This document shows, in pieces, positions 24,201 to 36,100 of a stretch of 64,000 nucleotides of DNA. A program made the translations under genes and the position numbers. The first letter of the stretch is position 1. The number at the start of each line of letters is the position of its first letter. Source of the stretch: Antedon mediterranea (Eukaryota > Echinodermata > Crinoidea > Comatulida > Antedonidae); the NCBI RefSeq assembly GCF_964355755.1, contig NC_092670.1, positions 1,079,001 through 1,143,000 on the forward strand, read 5' to 3'. The notes beneath the pieces are model-generated. The model was not told the DNA's origin and ran no database searches. It worked only from the letters and a program-made list of their open reading frames with translations.

Positions 24201-26754
24201 TTTAAATAATATCTAATTACAATATTGCCCAATGTGTATTGCAGATTTCAATGAATGTGAAAACTCTACAAATGCTTGCAAAAATGGGGCCACTTGTTCC
24301 AACACATTTGGTGATTACAACTGCACATGCGCAGAGGGATTTATTGGTAACAGATGTGAATTAGGTAAGGTATGGTTCACGCTAGAACACTTTCTAAGAA
24401 AAAGTAGGAAAACAGGAAATGGTTAAAACAGTTTTTTTTTATATAGATTTTAATGAATGCTCAAACTCAACGGATGATTGTCAGAATGGCGCCACCTGCG
24501 TCAACACACATGGAAACTACACGTGCACGTGCGCTGAGGGTTTCATTGGTCATCTATGTGAATCAGGTAGGTATGGTTCATTTCAGAGTGCACTTGAAAG
24601 TATTGCTCATCACGATTTTAAATAATATCTAATTACAATATTGCCCAATGTGTATTGCAGATTTCAATGAATGTGAAAGCTCTACAAATGTTTGCAAAAA
24701 TGGGGCCACTTGTTTCAACACATTTGGTGATTACAACTGCACATGCGCAGAGGGATTTATTGGTAACAGATGTGAATTAGGTAAGGTATGGTTCACGCTA
24801 GAATACGTTCTAGGTAAAAAGCAAGAAATATTTGTTTGAAAAGTATTAAGTTCTTTTTTTAGATTTTAATGAATGCATGCATTCATTGGATGATTGTCAG
24901 AATGGCGCCACCTGCGTCAACACATATGGAAACTACACGTGCACGTGCGCTGAGGGTTTCATTGGGCAACGATGTGAAGCAGGTAAGGTATGGTTCACAC
25001 TCGGAGTACATAGATGGACGAGCACGGTATAATTCTATAATTGTTATACAATGTACAGTTTGAAAAATACGATTTTGATTAACGGCGTGTTAGATTTTAT
25101 AAAAAAAAATTGCATGAATTCAAAGAATCTGTCACCGATTTTAGACCTAACTAGTAAACGTGTTTTTCAGACATCGATGAATGTGAAAACTCAACAGCTA
25201 CTTGTAAAAATGGGGCCACTAATTGTTTCAACACATTTGGTGATTACAACTGCACATGCGCAGAGGGATTCACTGGGAAACAATGTGAATTTGGTAAGGA
25301 ACTTGAGAGCAAACAAACTCATGCAAGTCAATACATATAAACTTAAAATACTGTAAATCCATATATTAGACGGGAGTATATTTATTCATGTATGTAAAAC
25401 AACGCTTGTTGTCCGACATAAAAGCTAAAAATGTATCTTTTAACATTGCATTATACGATGTGAATTGTAGATCTGGTTCACCATAGTGTAATTTAAACGT
25501 ACTTAAACTGTCCTTTAATAGTAATAATAATGTTACAAATATGAAATATTTAAAGATGTTAATGAATGCACAAATTCACTGGATGACTGTCAGAATGGCG
25601 CCACCTGCGTCAACACACATGGAAACTACACGTGCACGTGCGCTAAGGGTTTCACCGGGCAACGATGTGAATCAGGTAATGTATTTTGTTTACAAACCAT
25701 GGGTAAGTTAATTGTTTTATTGGTCAACGATTTGAATCAGGTAAGGTATTTCTTTATAAACAAATAGTGTATTGTTTTATACCACTCTGTCGATTTCACT
25801 ATATAAATGTCATAGACTATAGACTTTATTCTAAACTTAACAGTAGGCCCATTTTAGTTAAAGCACACCGATGGTGAAATAATATTATGGAATGTAAAGT
25901 TATGGATTTGAGGGGCTGAACTCTTGTAATCAATGCAAAACAAAAATATGACTACTATGTCTACTTTAGATATTGATGAGTGCACTAACTCTATTGATTG
26001 CTGCCAGAATAACGCCACATGTGTGAACACGCCCGGAAGTTACACCTGTAAATGTACTCATGAGTATGTAGGCATTTACTGTGAAAGAAGTAAGTACACC
26101 CATTTTATTAACGACTTTTCTTTTTTATGACGTGCCACGCACACGACGCGCCTGTTACAAGGATTTCTGCGCACGCTCAAACAATATTAATTGGCGCGCT
26201 TTCATAATTAAAAAGCATAATTTTCTCGTCTTTTCCCGCTTTTCTTGTCTGTTTCCACACATTCGTTTGTTCGTTTGTTTCTTAACTTTGTTCATCTGCT
26301 TCAAGCCAAACTGAGATTTCCATATAAATTTTTTAACAATCATCTAACAATCATCGGCGGTCAAACCGACAAACTTGACTGATACCGCTATGATTTGGTA
26401 AATGATATTTTGTCTCTATTTTAAGTACATAGGTCTACATCGAGGGGCACGAAAGTGGTCAATGCAAACGGTCATCCGGTTTGTCTTAAACCTGATAAAT
26501 TAGCCAAGTTTACAGTTAACAAAAAGCTGCTAAGAAGTACGATCGAGTGTTTTCAGTTTTGCCTCAAAGTTGGTCATTGTGACACAAACAAGCCAGCGAA
26601 TGCGTACCAACTTCAACAGACGTCAGCAGGAGTGATGTGCCACTTGGTGGAATATGACGACGGTGACCCGACTGACGGTGACCCGACTGGGTACATCAAA
26701 GTTGATGGTTGCACTCTCTACAAAATGACAGAGGGGCCGATAATGATCACGTAG
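15229..26754 (+). CDS. C-type lectin - EGF array - PAN-like secreted protein, paralogue A (~1137 aa)
   Basis: Exons: 15229-15289 (signal peptide, [20 protein letters not shown]), 15661-15918 and 16745-16867 (C-type lectin domain), then EGF exons starting at 21103, 21319, 21519, 21731, 21933, 22146, 22345, 22566, 22768, 22983, 23183, 23398, 23598, 23813, 24015, 24245, 24447, 24661, 24863, 25171, 25556 and 25970 (120 nt each, the 25171 exon 123), and 26426-26754. Every junction is phase 1, giving 3414 nt. The lectin part shows [25 protein letters not shown] and HFVCEK, but no EPN or WND sugar-binding motif. The EGF modules carry DFNEC and CxNTxGxYxCxC, the calcium-binding/hydroxylation type, with NST and NCT glycosylation sites. 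The last exon has six cysteines spaced like a PAN/Apple domain and a C-terminal extension that the paralogues lack. Probably secreted; ligand unknown. The exon at 20902 probably cannot be spliced in. Confidence 0.85.
15661..16867 (+). other. C-type lectin domain exons of paralogue A
   Basis: Two exons (15661-15918, 16745-16867) encode ~127 residues. The Ca/sugar site region reads [15 protein letters not shown] and the following WND position reads KWSMKNC. This copy keeps an acidic/Asn-rich loop that paralogues B and C do not. The intron between them (15919-16744) holds a (tcggtctg)n run at ~15978-16020 and a CpG-rich patch at ~16130-16530, possibly an unidentified repeat. Confidence 0.8.
16956..17028 (-). 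pseudogene. tRNA-like SINE head, copy 1 (degenerate)
   Basis: On the minus strand a cloverleaf is readable: acceptor GCCCCAG/TTGGGGC, box A region TGGTCTAATGGTTAG, and box B with T-loop TTCGAGT. The anticodon stem has a mismatch and an extra base, so it is not a working tRNA. A short T run follows. It is part of a ~350-bp segment duplicated just downstream. Confidence 0.7.
17323..17394 (-). pseudogene. tRNA-like SINE head, copy 2 (Glu-TTC-like fold)
   Basis: The 72-nt minus-strand sequence folds into a full cloverleaf with anticodon-loop ATTTCAA (anticodon TTC). The T-loop is TTCGTGT instead of the usual TTCGANT. The duplicated context and altered T-loop favour a tRNA-derived SINE over a functional gene; a real tRNA-Glu(TTC) cannot be excluded. 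Confidence 0.55.
17475..19861. mobile_element. PIF/Harbinger-type transposon, 2.39 kb
   Basis: Terminal inverted repeats of ~32 bp (aggccggtgcacaccgaacg on the left, one mismatch on the right) are flanked by a 3-bp TTA duplication (17472-17474, 19862-19864), typical of PIF/Harbinger. The unoccupied target survives in the neighbouring duplicate, where aacagcactagtcctcagtt at ~17094-17113 corresponds to the sequence split by this element. It carries remnants of a MADF gene on the minus strand but no DDE transposase. Most of 17900-18780 is AT-rich with nothing recognisable. It lies in intron 3 of paralogue A. Confidence 0.85.
18787..19582 (-). pseudogene. Decayed MADF-domain gene inside the Harbinger element
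   Basis: From ATG 19582-19580 the minus strand reads a MADF/Myb-SANT-like start ([19 protein letters not shown]) followed by TGA where the family has a conserved Trp. A further VEECQK-like stretch and an LKRVRDQF-like stretch, in shifted or stopped frames, follow to ~19400. A later piece at ~18915-19060 ([17 protein letters not shown]) and a short end MEEIKEELD before 18787 look like its C-terminal exons. In Harbinger elements a Myb/MADF-type DNA-binding protein accompanies the transposase. Exon borders are uncertain. Confidence 0.5.
19951..20134 (+). pseudogene. Two truncated EGF exons of paralogue A
   Basis: 19951-20008 matches the second half of an A-type EGF exon (NCTC-like core as NCICAEGF) with its first half missing. 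20087-20134 is the first ~45 nt of a B-type EGF exon joined directly to a donor (caaaggtatgg), the rest deleted. The intron-like sequence between them matches normal A-B introns of the downstream array. Neither can encode a complete domain. Confidence 0.8.
20218..20900 (-). mobile_element. Truncated LINE (non-LTR retrotransposon) 3' end
   Basis: The minus-strand frame 20822-20562 ([16 protein letters not shown], then [14 protein letters not shown], then [14 protein letters not shown]) is the region C-terminal to the reverse-transcriptase core in Jockey/CR1/L2-type elements. The plus-strand left edge is a short gattcaa repeat, fitting a microsatellite-type LINE 3' tail. It is inserted between the acceptor and the body of an EGF exon. 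Confidence 0.75.
20902..21021 (+). pseudogene. EGF exon of paralogue A that has lost its acceptor
   Basis: A complete 120-nt A-type EGF exon with an intact frame ([17 protein letters not shown]) and a good donor (ATAG|GTAAGG). The LINE insertion has replaced the usual ttgcag immediately 5' of it with acctca, so no AG lies at the exon edge. It is probably skipped. The original acceptor (gtattgcag) is still present at ~20212-20220, on the far side of the LINE. Confidence 0.65.
21103..24982 (+). repeat. Higher-order tandem array of EGF exon pairs, ~415-bp unit
   Basis: A-type exons ([17 protein letters not shown]) and B-type exons ([17 protein letters not shown]) alternate. B exons start at 21103, 21519, 21933, 22345, 22768, 23183, 23598, 24015, 24447 and 24863. 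A exons start at 21319, 21731, 22146, 22566, 22983, 23398, 23813, 24245 and 24661. The two-exon period is 412-432 bp, and introns are nearly as conserved as exons, which indicates recent spread by unequal crossing-over or conversion. Confidence 0.92.
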
Positions 26755-26884
26755 ACTTGCCCATGTTTTAAAAAGAAAACTTCACAGTATATACCTTCGT
26801 GAACCAAAAAAAAAATGTCCTCTTATAATAGAGTGTAACGGGAAAGTGTCCACTTTATAGGTGGTGTCCTAACGATGAGGTTCT

Positions 26885-27732
26885 CAGAGCCATATATATA
26901 AAGAGTTACGACATTGGATTATAGTCACGTGATATGCAGATCAAAATGTGTCAAACTTGTCTCCATTAATGCATGTAAAGTATAGGAGCAACAAATACTT
27001 TTAACTTTTTCTTGTATTAAAAAAAATGTAATTGCACATGTTACGATGAAATATCGATGTGCACAGCGTACAGAAGTAAGTACTTGCGCCAAAAAATATT
27101 GCGCGCGCGTGCGCTAGTACATTATAACGTTCGATTGATTGATTGATTTTGGAACAAAACATCCCATACCTACGTCCTATTAATAACAATTATGTAATAT
27201 TTTCAATTCATAATGCATGCTTTGATGACTAAATAAAATAATAAAGTGTCGTGGATATATTTGTTAATATACTGAAAAGGGTATGAACAATATTTAAATA
27301 ATAAAGGCAAATTATTACAAATGAAATGATGAACGAGTCTCTGAATGGTAATAACGTTGGCGGCGCAGTTTGTGTAAAAAACACACAGAAAGCAATATAC
27401 TGCATAAAAAGAGAGGTGAATTTGTGTGTTTTTTGTATTGGTTCATTCTTTGATGCATTCTAACTTCCATGTAGGCCCTTTTAGCATTTATTTTTTTGTT
27501 ATTATAAAAAATATATATATATTTTAACAAATCAATACCGTTAATAAAATTAATTACTAAATTAAAAACGGAATCTAAGCGTTATTTCATAGACAACAAA
27601 ATCTAAAAATAGTGCATGAACTATAGGAAAACGCTATACAAAAGAGACGCGCGCGCCCTCAGCGTGCGAATTCTTTGACACAAAAATGGCTTCTAATTTT
27701 CAATGTCGTAACTCTTTATATATATGGCTCTG
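26885..27732. mobile_element. hAT-type MITE, 848 bp
   Basis: Inverted repeats of ~32 bp (cagagccatatatataaaga on the left, its complement on the right) are flanked by an exact 8-bp duplication gaggttct at 26877-26884 and 27733-27740. No coding capacity. It lies ~130 bp after the stop of paralogue A, so it may fall in that gene's 3' UTR. Confidence 0.87.
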
Positions 27733-27740
27733 GAGGTTCT

Positions 27741-28740
27741 ATACTGTATAGTAATTACTTAGATGCATATAGAACTGTTAGTATATTATAGAAAGTTTAT
27801 ACCCTTTATCAAAATACATGCCTCGACAATTAATGTATCAAACATTATATGAATACACACGTGAAGTTTTAACAAAATCTGTTACGCTTCTTTAGTAGAG
27901 AATGCGTACACAATCGTTTCCACGACCTTCTTTTGGTGGATTAATTTGCATTTTTGAGGTTTTTTTTTTATTATCAACGGAGAATACAAATTACAGTATA
28001 CATCAATAAAATGACATTATACAGTAGAACTACTTATGAAATTCACTGTATATTTTTAAAATTGTAACTTTAGACTGTCCGCTCAAGTACCACAATGACA
28101 ACCATAAACCGACAATGTTGATGATGATATTGAATTGATATATAATGATTCTATGCCAACCTATAAATAATAATAATGATAAAGATTGCCATGACATAAT
28201 AAGACAGCAACAACCTAGCCTACATTGTATAACAGATGGTCAAATACCATGAGCCTGTGTATTGTAATTTTTGATAGGCCTATATTCCTTAATTTAATAA
28301 GCAGTAAAATAATGTTATGGTTTACGATCACATCAAATAAGTCAATAAAAAACCTTTAATAAATGAACTCAATGCATTGCAACACTGTACAAGTAGCAAT
28401 ACTGTAGGCCTAATAATAATCTTATTAACTAATACTAATAACGCACTAATAAACCGCTAAAGTTTCACCTATTTTGGTTGTTGTTGGTTGTTGTTTATTA
28501 GTTTTCCACAAATAATTCATATTTTCTAAATTTTTCAAATCATTAGGCCTACACATTATTTTACAAATGTGGATGGTGGTCACAATAAGTCTGTAAATAG
28601 GCAGTGGCCACTATTAACAAAATAAAGAAACATCAAAAGTCTGTACAATAAATAATTTGTTACAAAATAAAATTCACCTAAAACAGACATTATGTAGTAC
28701 AGTATTTACAATTTTTTGTCACGCTTGATTTTAGATTTCT
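27741..28740. other. Intergenic region; part of a duplicated upstream block
   Basis: No gene seen. The part ~28130-28600 resembles ~44375-44760 upstream of paralogue C (shared aagacagcaacaacctagcc and neighbouring sequence). The gene duplication therefore included at least ~2 kb of 5' flank. Confidence 0.65.
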
Positions 28741-28745
28741 TATTT

Positions 28746-29598
28746 TACTGCAGTATATCATATTAGACTTCACTATATCTTTAACTTATTCATATTTTAC
28801 TGCAGTATATCATATTAGACTTCACTGTATCTTTAACTTATTCTCATTTTACTGCAGTAAAGACTTCACTGTATCTTTAACTTATTCTCATTTTACTGCA
28901 GTATATCATATTAGACTTCACTGTATCTTTAACTTATTCTCATTTTACTGCAGTATATCATATTAGACTTCACTATATCTTTAACTTATTCTCATTTTAC
29001 TGCAGTATATCATATTAGACTTCACTGTATCTTTAACTTATTCTTATTTTACTGCAGTGTATCATATTAGACTTCACTATATCTTTAACTTATTCTCATT
29101 TTACTGCAGTATATCATATTAGACTTCACTATATCTTTAACTTATTCTTATTTTACTGCAGTATATCATATTAGACTTCACTGTCTCTTTAACTTATTCT
29201 TATTTTACTGCAGTATATCATATTAGACTTCACTATATCTTTAACTTATTCTCATTTTACTGCAGTATATCATATTATACTTCACTATATCTTTAACTTA
29301 TTCTCATTTTACTGCAGTATATCATATTAGACTTCACTATATCTTTAACTTATTCTTATTTTACTGCAGTATATCATATTAGACTTCACTGTCTCTTTAA
29401 CTTATTCTCATTTTACTGCAGTAAAGACTTCACTGTATCTTTAACTTATTATCATTTTACTGCAGTATATCATATTAGACTTCACTATATCTTTAACTTA
29501 TTCTTATTTTACTGCAGTATATCATATTAGACTTCACTATATCTTTAACTTATTCTTATTTTACTGCAGTATATCATATTAAACTTTACTATATCTTT
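28746..29598. repeat. Minisatellite, ~52-bp unit, ~16 copies
   Basis: The unit contains ttttactgcagtatatcata and ttagacttcactatatcttt. Two shorter variants (ctgcagtaaagacttcac, at ~28850 and ~29415) share the same internal deletion, which suggests that blocks of several units were copied together. Confidence 0.92.
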
Positions 29599-30111
29599 TT
29601 TAATAGAATAGAATAGATATACTTCCAATTTAGAACCCTTTTTTGTAGCAAACCTTCTGTGTTTATTTGAAATTAATCTACTAAATTAAGATTGTAAATA
29701 CACTGAACGTACAATGAAAGGTGGGTGGTGGTATCTACAGCAGAGTGCAACTAAAAACCTGAAGGCTGGCTGTGGGGATCGTGCAGATTTCTGAGCTCTG
29801 ATTGGTTACTTTAAAAGCAACAATGTGAATATGTATGAGCACAAACGATTTAAATGTGCCTATTGAAACCGGCTTATCGCGGCCTCTCGCTATTGGTCAA
29901 AAGCAGGATGACGGATTAACATTACGCAATGAGAATGCGCGTTATTATGTTACACACATTATATTTAATAGTTATAAATTTGGCAAGCACGCACAGCGTT
30001 ATCAACTCTTATCGTTACCAGACTTCTTATCCGCCGTTTGTCTTTTCATCTATTTTTAAGTTCTAACCCCATCGTCTGTTACAATTTATGTTTTATATTT
30101 TACGTGGTAAT
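29599..30111. other. 5' flank of paralogue B
   Basis: Non-coding. Parts (ggtgggtggtggtatctaca) resemble ~45958-45990 upstream of paralogue C (ggtgggtatgatacagggta), so the promoter region is shared by descent. An upstream in-frame ATG at 30088 exists, but paralogue C has no equivalent, so 30112 is preferred as the start. Confidence 0.5.
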
Positions 30112-33100
30112 ATGACATTGTGTAACGAACGGATCGTCAAACTCAAATGTATAAGTGCATTTTTTATACTTTATATAAATACAGGTAAGGATTAATATGT
30201 TTTAACAAATAAAAAGTAGGTCTACCTTTTCTGACGTTTAATTTGATAAAAATAGAATAAGACTGTTCGTAATTAATTTGAACACGATACGCGGCATCGT
30301 TAAAAACAATCGCCAGAAGTAGAACTAGCCATAAATTCACCGAACCAGCCGGCTTTTGTTTTGTTAAAGATATAGGCTAAAAAATAGCCTAAAAAATGTT
30401 TACATTTTAATCTCACATAATATCTATTCACTTTGACCAAAAATTAGATAGAACAAATAAGTTTACTTGAAAAACTGTAATAATTTAATTTAAACTCTTT
30501 ATTTTGTCTCTTTTATAAGTGAAATCGTTATTTTATCGTTTTTTTCTTCAAATATGAATAACTTTATAAGAACTACAAAATAGCCTATTCAAAGTCTGAT
30601 TTGTTTAATCATCATTTTTCATGTTTTGCGGGGACAATGTATCTTTTAAAATGGTCTATTTCACGTTTTTAACTCAATTCTTTCGTTCAAGAGAATCAAA
30701 ATGTTTATTCTTTTTGCTTAAAACATTTTTATTTTAGGAGTGCTGTGCGCAACATGGAAACGCTATAAATATAATGCGTATGCAGCATTTGAAAGCCGTG
30801 TTTCTTGGACTACCGCGCTTCAAAGATGTGAGGATGAAGGGGGATCGTTAGCTTCTATAACCTCATCTGGTGAAAATAGTTTCGTTTTTTCGTTGGATTT
30901 CGATAGTTCTTATCTCTGGGTTGGATTGAATGACAGAGGTAATGAAGGTAGTTTGCGGTGGACAAATGGAGCATCTGCAAGTTATACAGGTAAGCGATGT
31001 AGGACTATTTTAGTTTTGGCATCCAACAAACTTGTAAAAAGAAAAGAAAATGTAGTTACTTAAGAGTATTTGAGCATTAAGCGCTATGTTAGAACGATGT
31101 TTTTATGCACAGCCTATAGAGATAAAAACATACACTAACAGGCTGAGATAATTATGTATTATTTTATTACGAATTATTATCATTATTGTATTATTGAATC
31201 GTTATAATCAATAACACACACGTCGTCGTCACATTGTGATCGGTTGCGCGCGCAGTGTCTGTCACCCCCAGGGCAATCTCATGACACCTACCTACTCCTG
31301 AAAGGAAACCCATATTTAACCTGTTTGTAACATATAAGTATATTATTTTTTTAATAATTAGCCTACCCTTTTCTAATATGATCGCAATACGATATTAAAA
31401 CTTTGTTACATTTAACGGCGTGATGTTTGCACATTAGTGAATTATAAATGTGTACAGATTTGCACATTAACTTGAGAGTTCCATGTTTGAACAAGTAGGC
31501 CTATAGTTGTTTGCACACTTGTGATTTTTGCACATTTCACGACTCAACAGGCCTACCTTTTATTTTCGGAAAACTTATAAGAGTACAGTATGTACATTTT
31601 ATATAGGCCTATGTTTCCTTTTGTTAGATTGGAATTCACTTTACACTAGTTATAATTCAAACTCAAGAGATTGCTTAGCACTGAGAGATCGGACCTTTAA
31701 AACTGGCGCTTTTGGCGTTTACGTGTACACTAATGTCAAATATTGGTCCATGTTTGACTGTAGCAACGATTATTACTACGCGTGTGAAAAAGGTAAATGT
31801 TTGTCTTATGGATGGTATACATCCAAATTCAATTTGTATCGTATTTCTATAACGTATATGTTTATAATGTTATGGTTAGAACTTCAACCTAGATTGCAAG
31901 ATCACCTTGCAGTGGATGGCTTGTATGAATCGGATTTTAATTCTATAGCAACTTAGCTATGTACACCAAGAATGAACTGCTATACTAGGCTTAATAAAAT
32001 CAACATCATCTTAATATCAAGCTTATTTAAAGCGTCGGTGGTACTGGTGACCTGAAGTTTCTTCACAAAGTTTAGGAAAATCAACCAAAGTAAAAAGACA
32101 GAAACCTGTCCTTACAATGTTCTTCCTTCTGAGTTTAAACATTCTATTATTTTCATTAATTTTAAATAGAAGCAACCAGATTATAAAATAATGCCGCTTA
32201 TGTTTAGTGGAACCTCGAGTAATATTTTTCAAAAGAGTGTTATTTAACAAAGCTCATTCAGTGAGTTTCACTGTTAGAAGTATTTTAACAATAGCTATAG
32301 TAGTCTAGTAATTATGACCATGTATAAACATTTCAGATTACGACGAATGTGCCAACAATGCGGATGAATGTGAAAATGGGGCTACTTGTGTGAACAGGGA
32401 TAATGGCTACGACTGCACATGCGCTGATGGATTCACCGGTGACCATTGCGACAGCGGTAAGTATTCACATTTGCACAATCATCAACACGGTACATTGAGA
32501 TCTGTAAACCAAAATATAATCACAATTATATTATGGGTTTGAGATGGATGGATGGCTACGGATTGTTATGGTTAGGATATTGATGGAACAAGTTGGACAT
32601 TTCATTATTATATTTATTATTACAGATATCAATGAATGCATCTCAGCAAATACTTGCAAAAATGGAGCCACTTGTTCCAACACATTTGGCGATTACAACT
32701 GCGCATGCGTTGATGGTTTCATGGGTAAACGATGTGGTTCAGGTAAAGTATAAAAACAGAGTACATATGTGATATATCTCAAGAAATGTAATGTATTCAC
32801 CAGTTTTAATGTAATATTACCTTGAAATTATCGATTTTTTATAGATATTAATGAATGCACAAATTCCGATTGTCAGAATGGCGCCACCTGCGTCAACACA
32901 CCTGGAAGCTATACGTGCACGTGTGCTGATGGTTTCAGTGGTCAACGATGTCAATCAGGTAGTCATGGTTCACACCAGAACATTTTTTATTATTTTAATG
33001 TAAAATATAAACATTATAAAATGACTCAATCGATTGTAAATGTGATTTCATTTGTTTTGTCTTTTATGAGGTCTTCCAACTTTTATTCTTCTCAAATAAT

Positions 33101-36100
33101 ATGTAACAGTAGTTTACAAAAGTAATATTGCACATTCAAATGAAAGGAAGACTTTTATATTTTTAATAACATTAATCGTTATGATTACTTTTGTCTCTCC
33201 ATTAAATTCATTTTTAAATAATAACGTTAATACAGATTTCTTTTCATATGCGCAAAAAAGGCCTTTTTTCCCAAATTTATAACATTAATGAATTAAATGT
33301 TTAATCAATATTCAATAACATTAATGAATATTCAATCAAATTAGTGAATATTTAAAATTATCATATTTTACATATGTGTTTCAATAAAAAGCCTCAAGAA
33401 CAATGACTTTGTGAATTAATAAACATTTCTATGGAATCTAATAATGCAAATTGTATGAAATCCGATTAAAATATACTAAACAATATTGCTAATGTGAATT
33501 TTGATTGAATTGATAACCCGTGCTCTTGTGGTATTTCAACTCTTGTATATTATAATTTCAGATATCAATGAATGCAACTCTGCAAATACTTGTCAAAATG
33601 GAGCCACTTGTTCCAACACACTTGGTGATTACAACTGCGCATGCGTTGATGGTTTCATGGGTAAACAATGTGAATCAGGTAACCTTATGTCGATTTATTT
33701 TTACCAAAACTGTGTCTCATAACTACAATTTAAAAGATATTGTCCCCCAGAAAAATATAAACGTGTTTGTTGAATATGCCATTTCAATGCCACATAATAT
33801 TTATTAATTTTCACGTCAGAGCATGTTAAGAGTAAAAAAAAAACGAACTACAGATTAATAAGATACATAAATAAAATATGCTCCTTAATGTTTGAAATTC
33901 AAGATATCTCATTATTTAGTAAAGGACAACGTCCATACAAAAAATAATAATAGATATAGTTATAACAGTTTAATGTTTGAAATCTTTTATTAGATATTAA
34001 TGAATGCACAGATCCAATGAAAGAATGTCTGAATGACGCCACCTGCGTCAACACACCTGGAGATTACACGTGCACGTGCGCTGAGGGTTTCATTGGACAA
34101 CGATGTGAATTAGGTAAGGTATAGTTCACACTAAAATACAATAATATAATATTAATGAAAATACAAAAATATAGATAGTAAATGTAAACTTATAATTTCC
34201 CAGGTAAATTATGTTTTAATTATACTTTTGCTTTTTAGATGTTAATGAATGCATGAATTCATTGGATGATTGTCAGAATGGCGCCACCTGCGTCAACACA
34301 CATGGAAACTACACGTGCACGTGCGCTGAGGGTTTCATTGGTCATCTATGTGAATCAGGTAGGTATGGTTCACAACAGAGCTTAGTTTTATGTTTTCAAT
34401 TTGAATTCCCGGCAAAAATCTTCTTTCTTTTATAGGCCTACTTACATTCGAACACGATAGGATTGTTAGGCTAATTAAATTATAATATGCTGCCTATTTG
34501 AAAAAAAGCTAATTATTACATGTGTTTTGCAGACATCAATGAATGTGACAACTCAACAGACACTTGTAAAAATGAGGCCATTTGTTCCAACACTTTTGGT
34601 GATTACAACTGCGCATGCGTAGAGGGATTCACTGGGAAACGATGCGAATTAGGTAAGATCTGGTTCACTCCAGAGCATATTTTAGAATCAAGAACTAAAA
34701 ACAAGAAATGTAAAGATACTTAAAAATGCCTTCTTGCAATGTTTGAAATTCAAAATATTTAATTTTTTTTTTAGATGTTAATGAATGTAACAATTCAAAT
34801 GATGAATGTCAGAATAACGCCACGTGCGTCAACACACCTGGCGATTACAACTGCACGTGTGTTGAGGGTTTCACTGGGCAACGATGTGAATCCGGTAAGG
34901 TATACTAAGGGCCTGTTTCTATTGAAAAATAAAAAAAGAACGGTTTTTTGGAAACCGGTTTCGGCTGTTGTTTATAAATAAAGATCGCGTTGCAGCTCAA
35001 ATTTTACTCCAATAAAACCGGTTCCGTCCATGTGCGTTCGTTATGAATGACGTCATTATATACACCACAATGCAGTTCGTTAGGCGGAAGCGCGATTTGA
35101 TCGAGGTCATGTTTACTTTTTTTCGCATAGCGCGATCCCCAAGAAATAGCATCCATTTCATCATAGAAGGGGGAATTATTACCTGAAACTTTATTGTGGT
35201 CCTTGGTTAAAGTATAGGTACGTCGCACCCTCTGATATTGTCAAGTTGAACTCGTCTATTTTTCACACGCTTTACAATATTCTTAAAAACATGTAGGCCT
35301 ATAATACTGTACGCGAGTCTTTCTTCCGACTCCCGACAAGTCTTCTTTCCTTCACATATTTTTTACGAACCTCGTAATGGCATCGGTCAACATTTTTTAG
35401 TTAAATAAAATACTCACTATCTAGAGAAATAAAAATGACTTAGGCCTAGGTCCTATCGCGCGAGTTTGACTGCGAGTTGACCGCAATCATCCCAGTGCAG
35501 CAGCAGACTGCAGAGTTCAGTTTTTGGGGTCAAATTGAGACCGCGATTGTGTTGCAGCTAAAAATTGCTCCGCGGAAACCGGTTTCAGAACGGTTCTCTG
35601 CGATCGAGACCGCAATCAATTGGGGTTTTTGAAACCGTTTTTAAGATCGGTTCTTTTTTGTGGTTTTTTGTGGGGACCCATTTCTGCTGGCAAGAAAAAA
35701 CGGTTCTTGAAAAGAACGGTATTCAAAACCGTATTCTCTGCTCTATAGAAACAGGCCCTAACTTCCATAACCCGTTTTCAGTCCGGCATTGAAAACAAAA
35801 AGTAGAGTAATTGAAGTTTTATAACTCCAGGTGTAAACATATGCAAAATTGCCCTTTTAATGTATGTTAACGAGAAAATTGTCTTTGTTGATCGTTTCGG
35901 AAATTCATTGCTCGCATAAAAATATATAAGTAATATAAAATTACAATGTAGATATCTGGAAAATATAAAACAGCAAACATGAGTAAAAAAGATAGCATTA
36001 TCAAAAACATATATTATTATTGTCAAATTGGTTACATTTAATTTAATTTAAATTATAATTAAAAAGTTCAATTGTTATGTTGGAATTATTATTATTTAAA

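Noticed and set aside
28746-29598. Possible CRISPR-like array of regularly spaced repeats
   Set aside because: Units are contiguous with no unique spacers, and the genome is eukaryotic. The same applies to the other arrays in the window.
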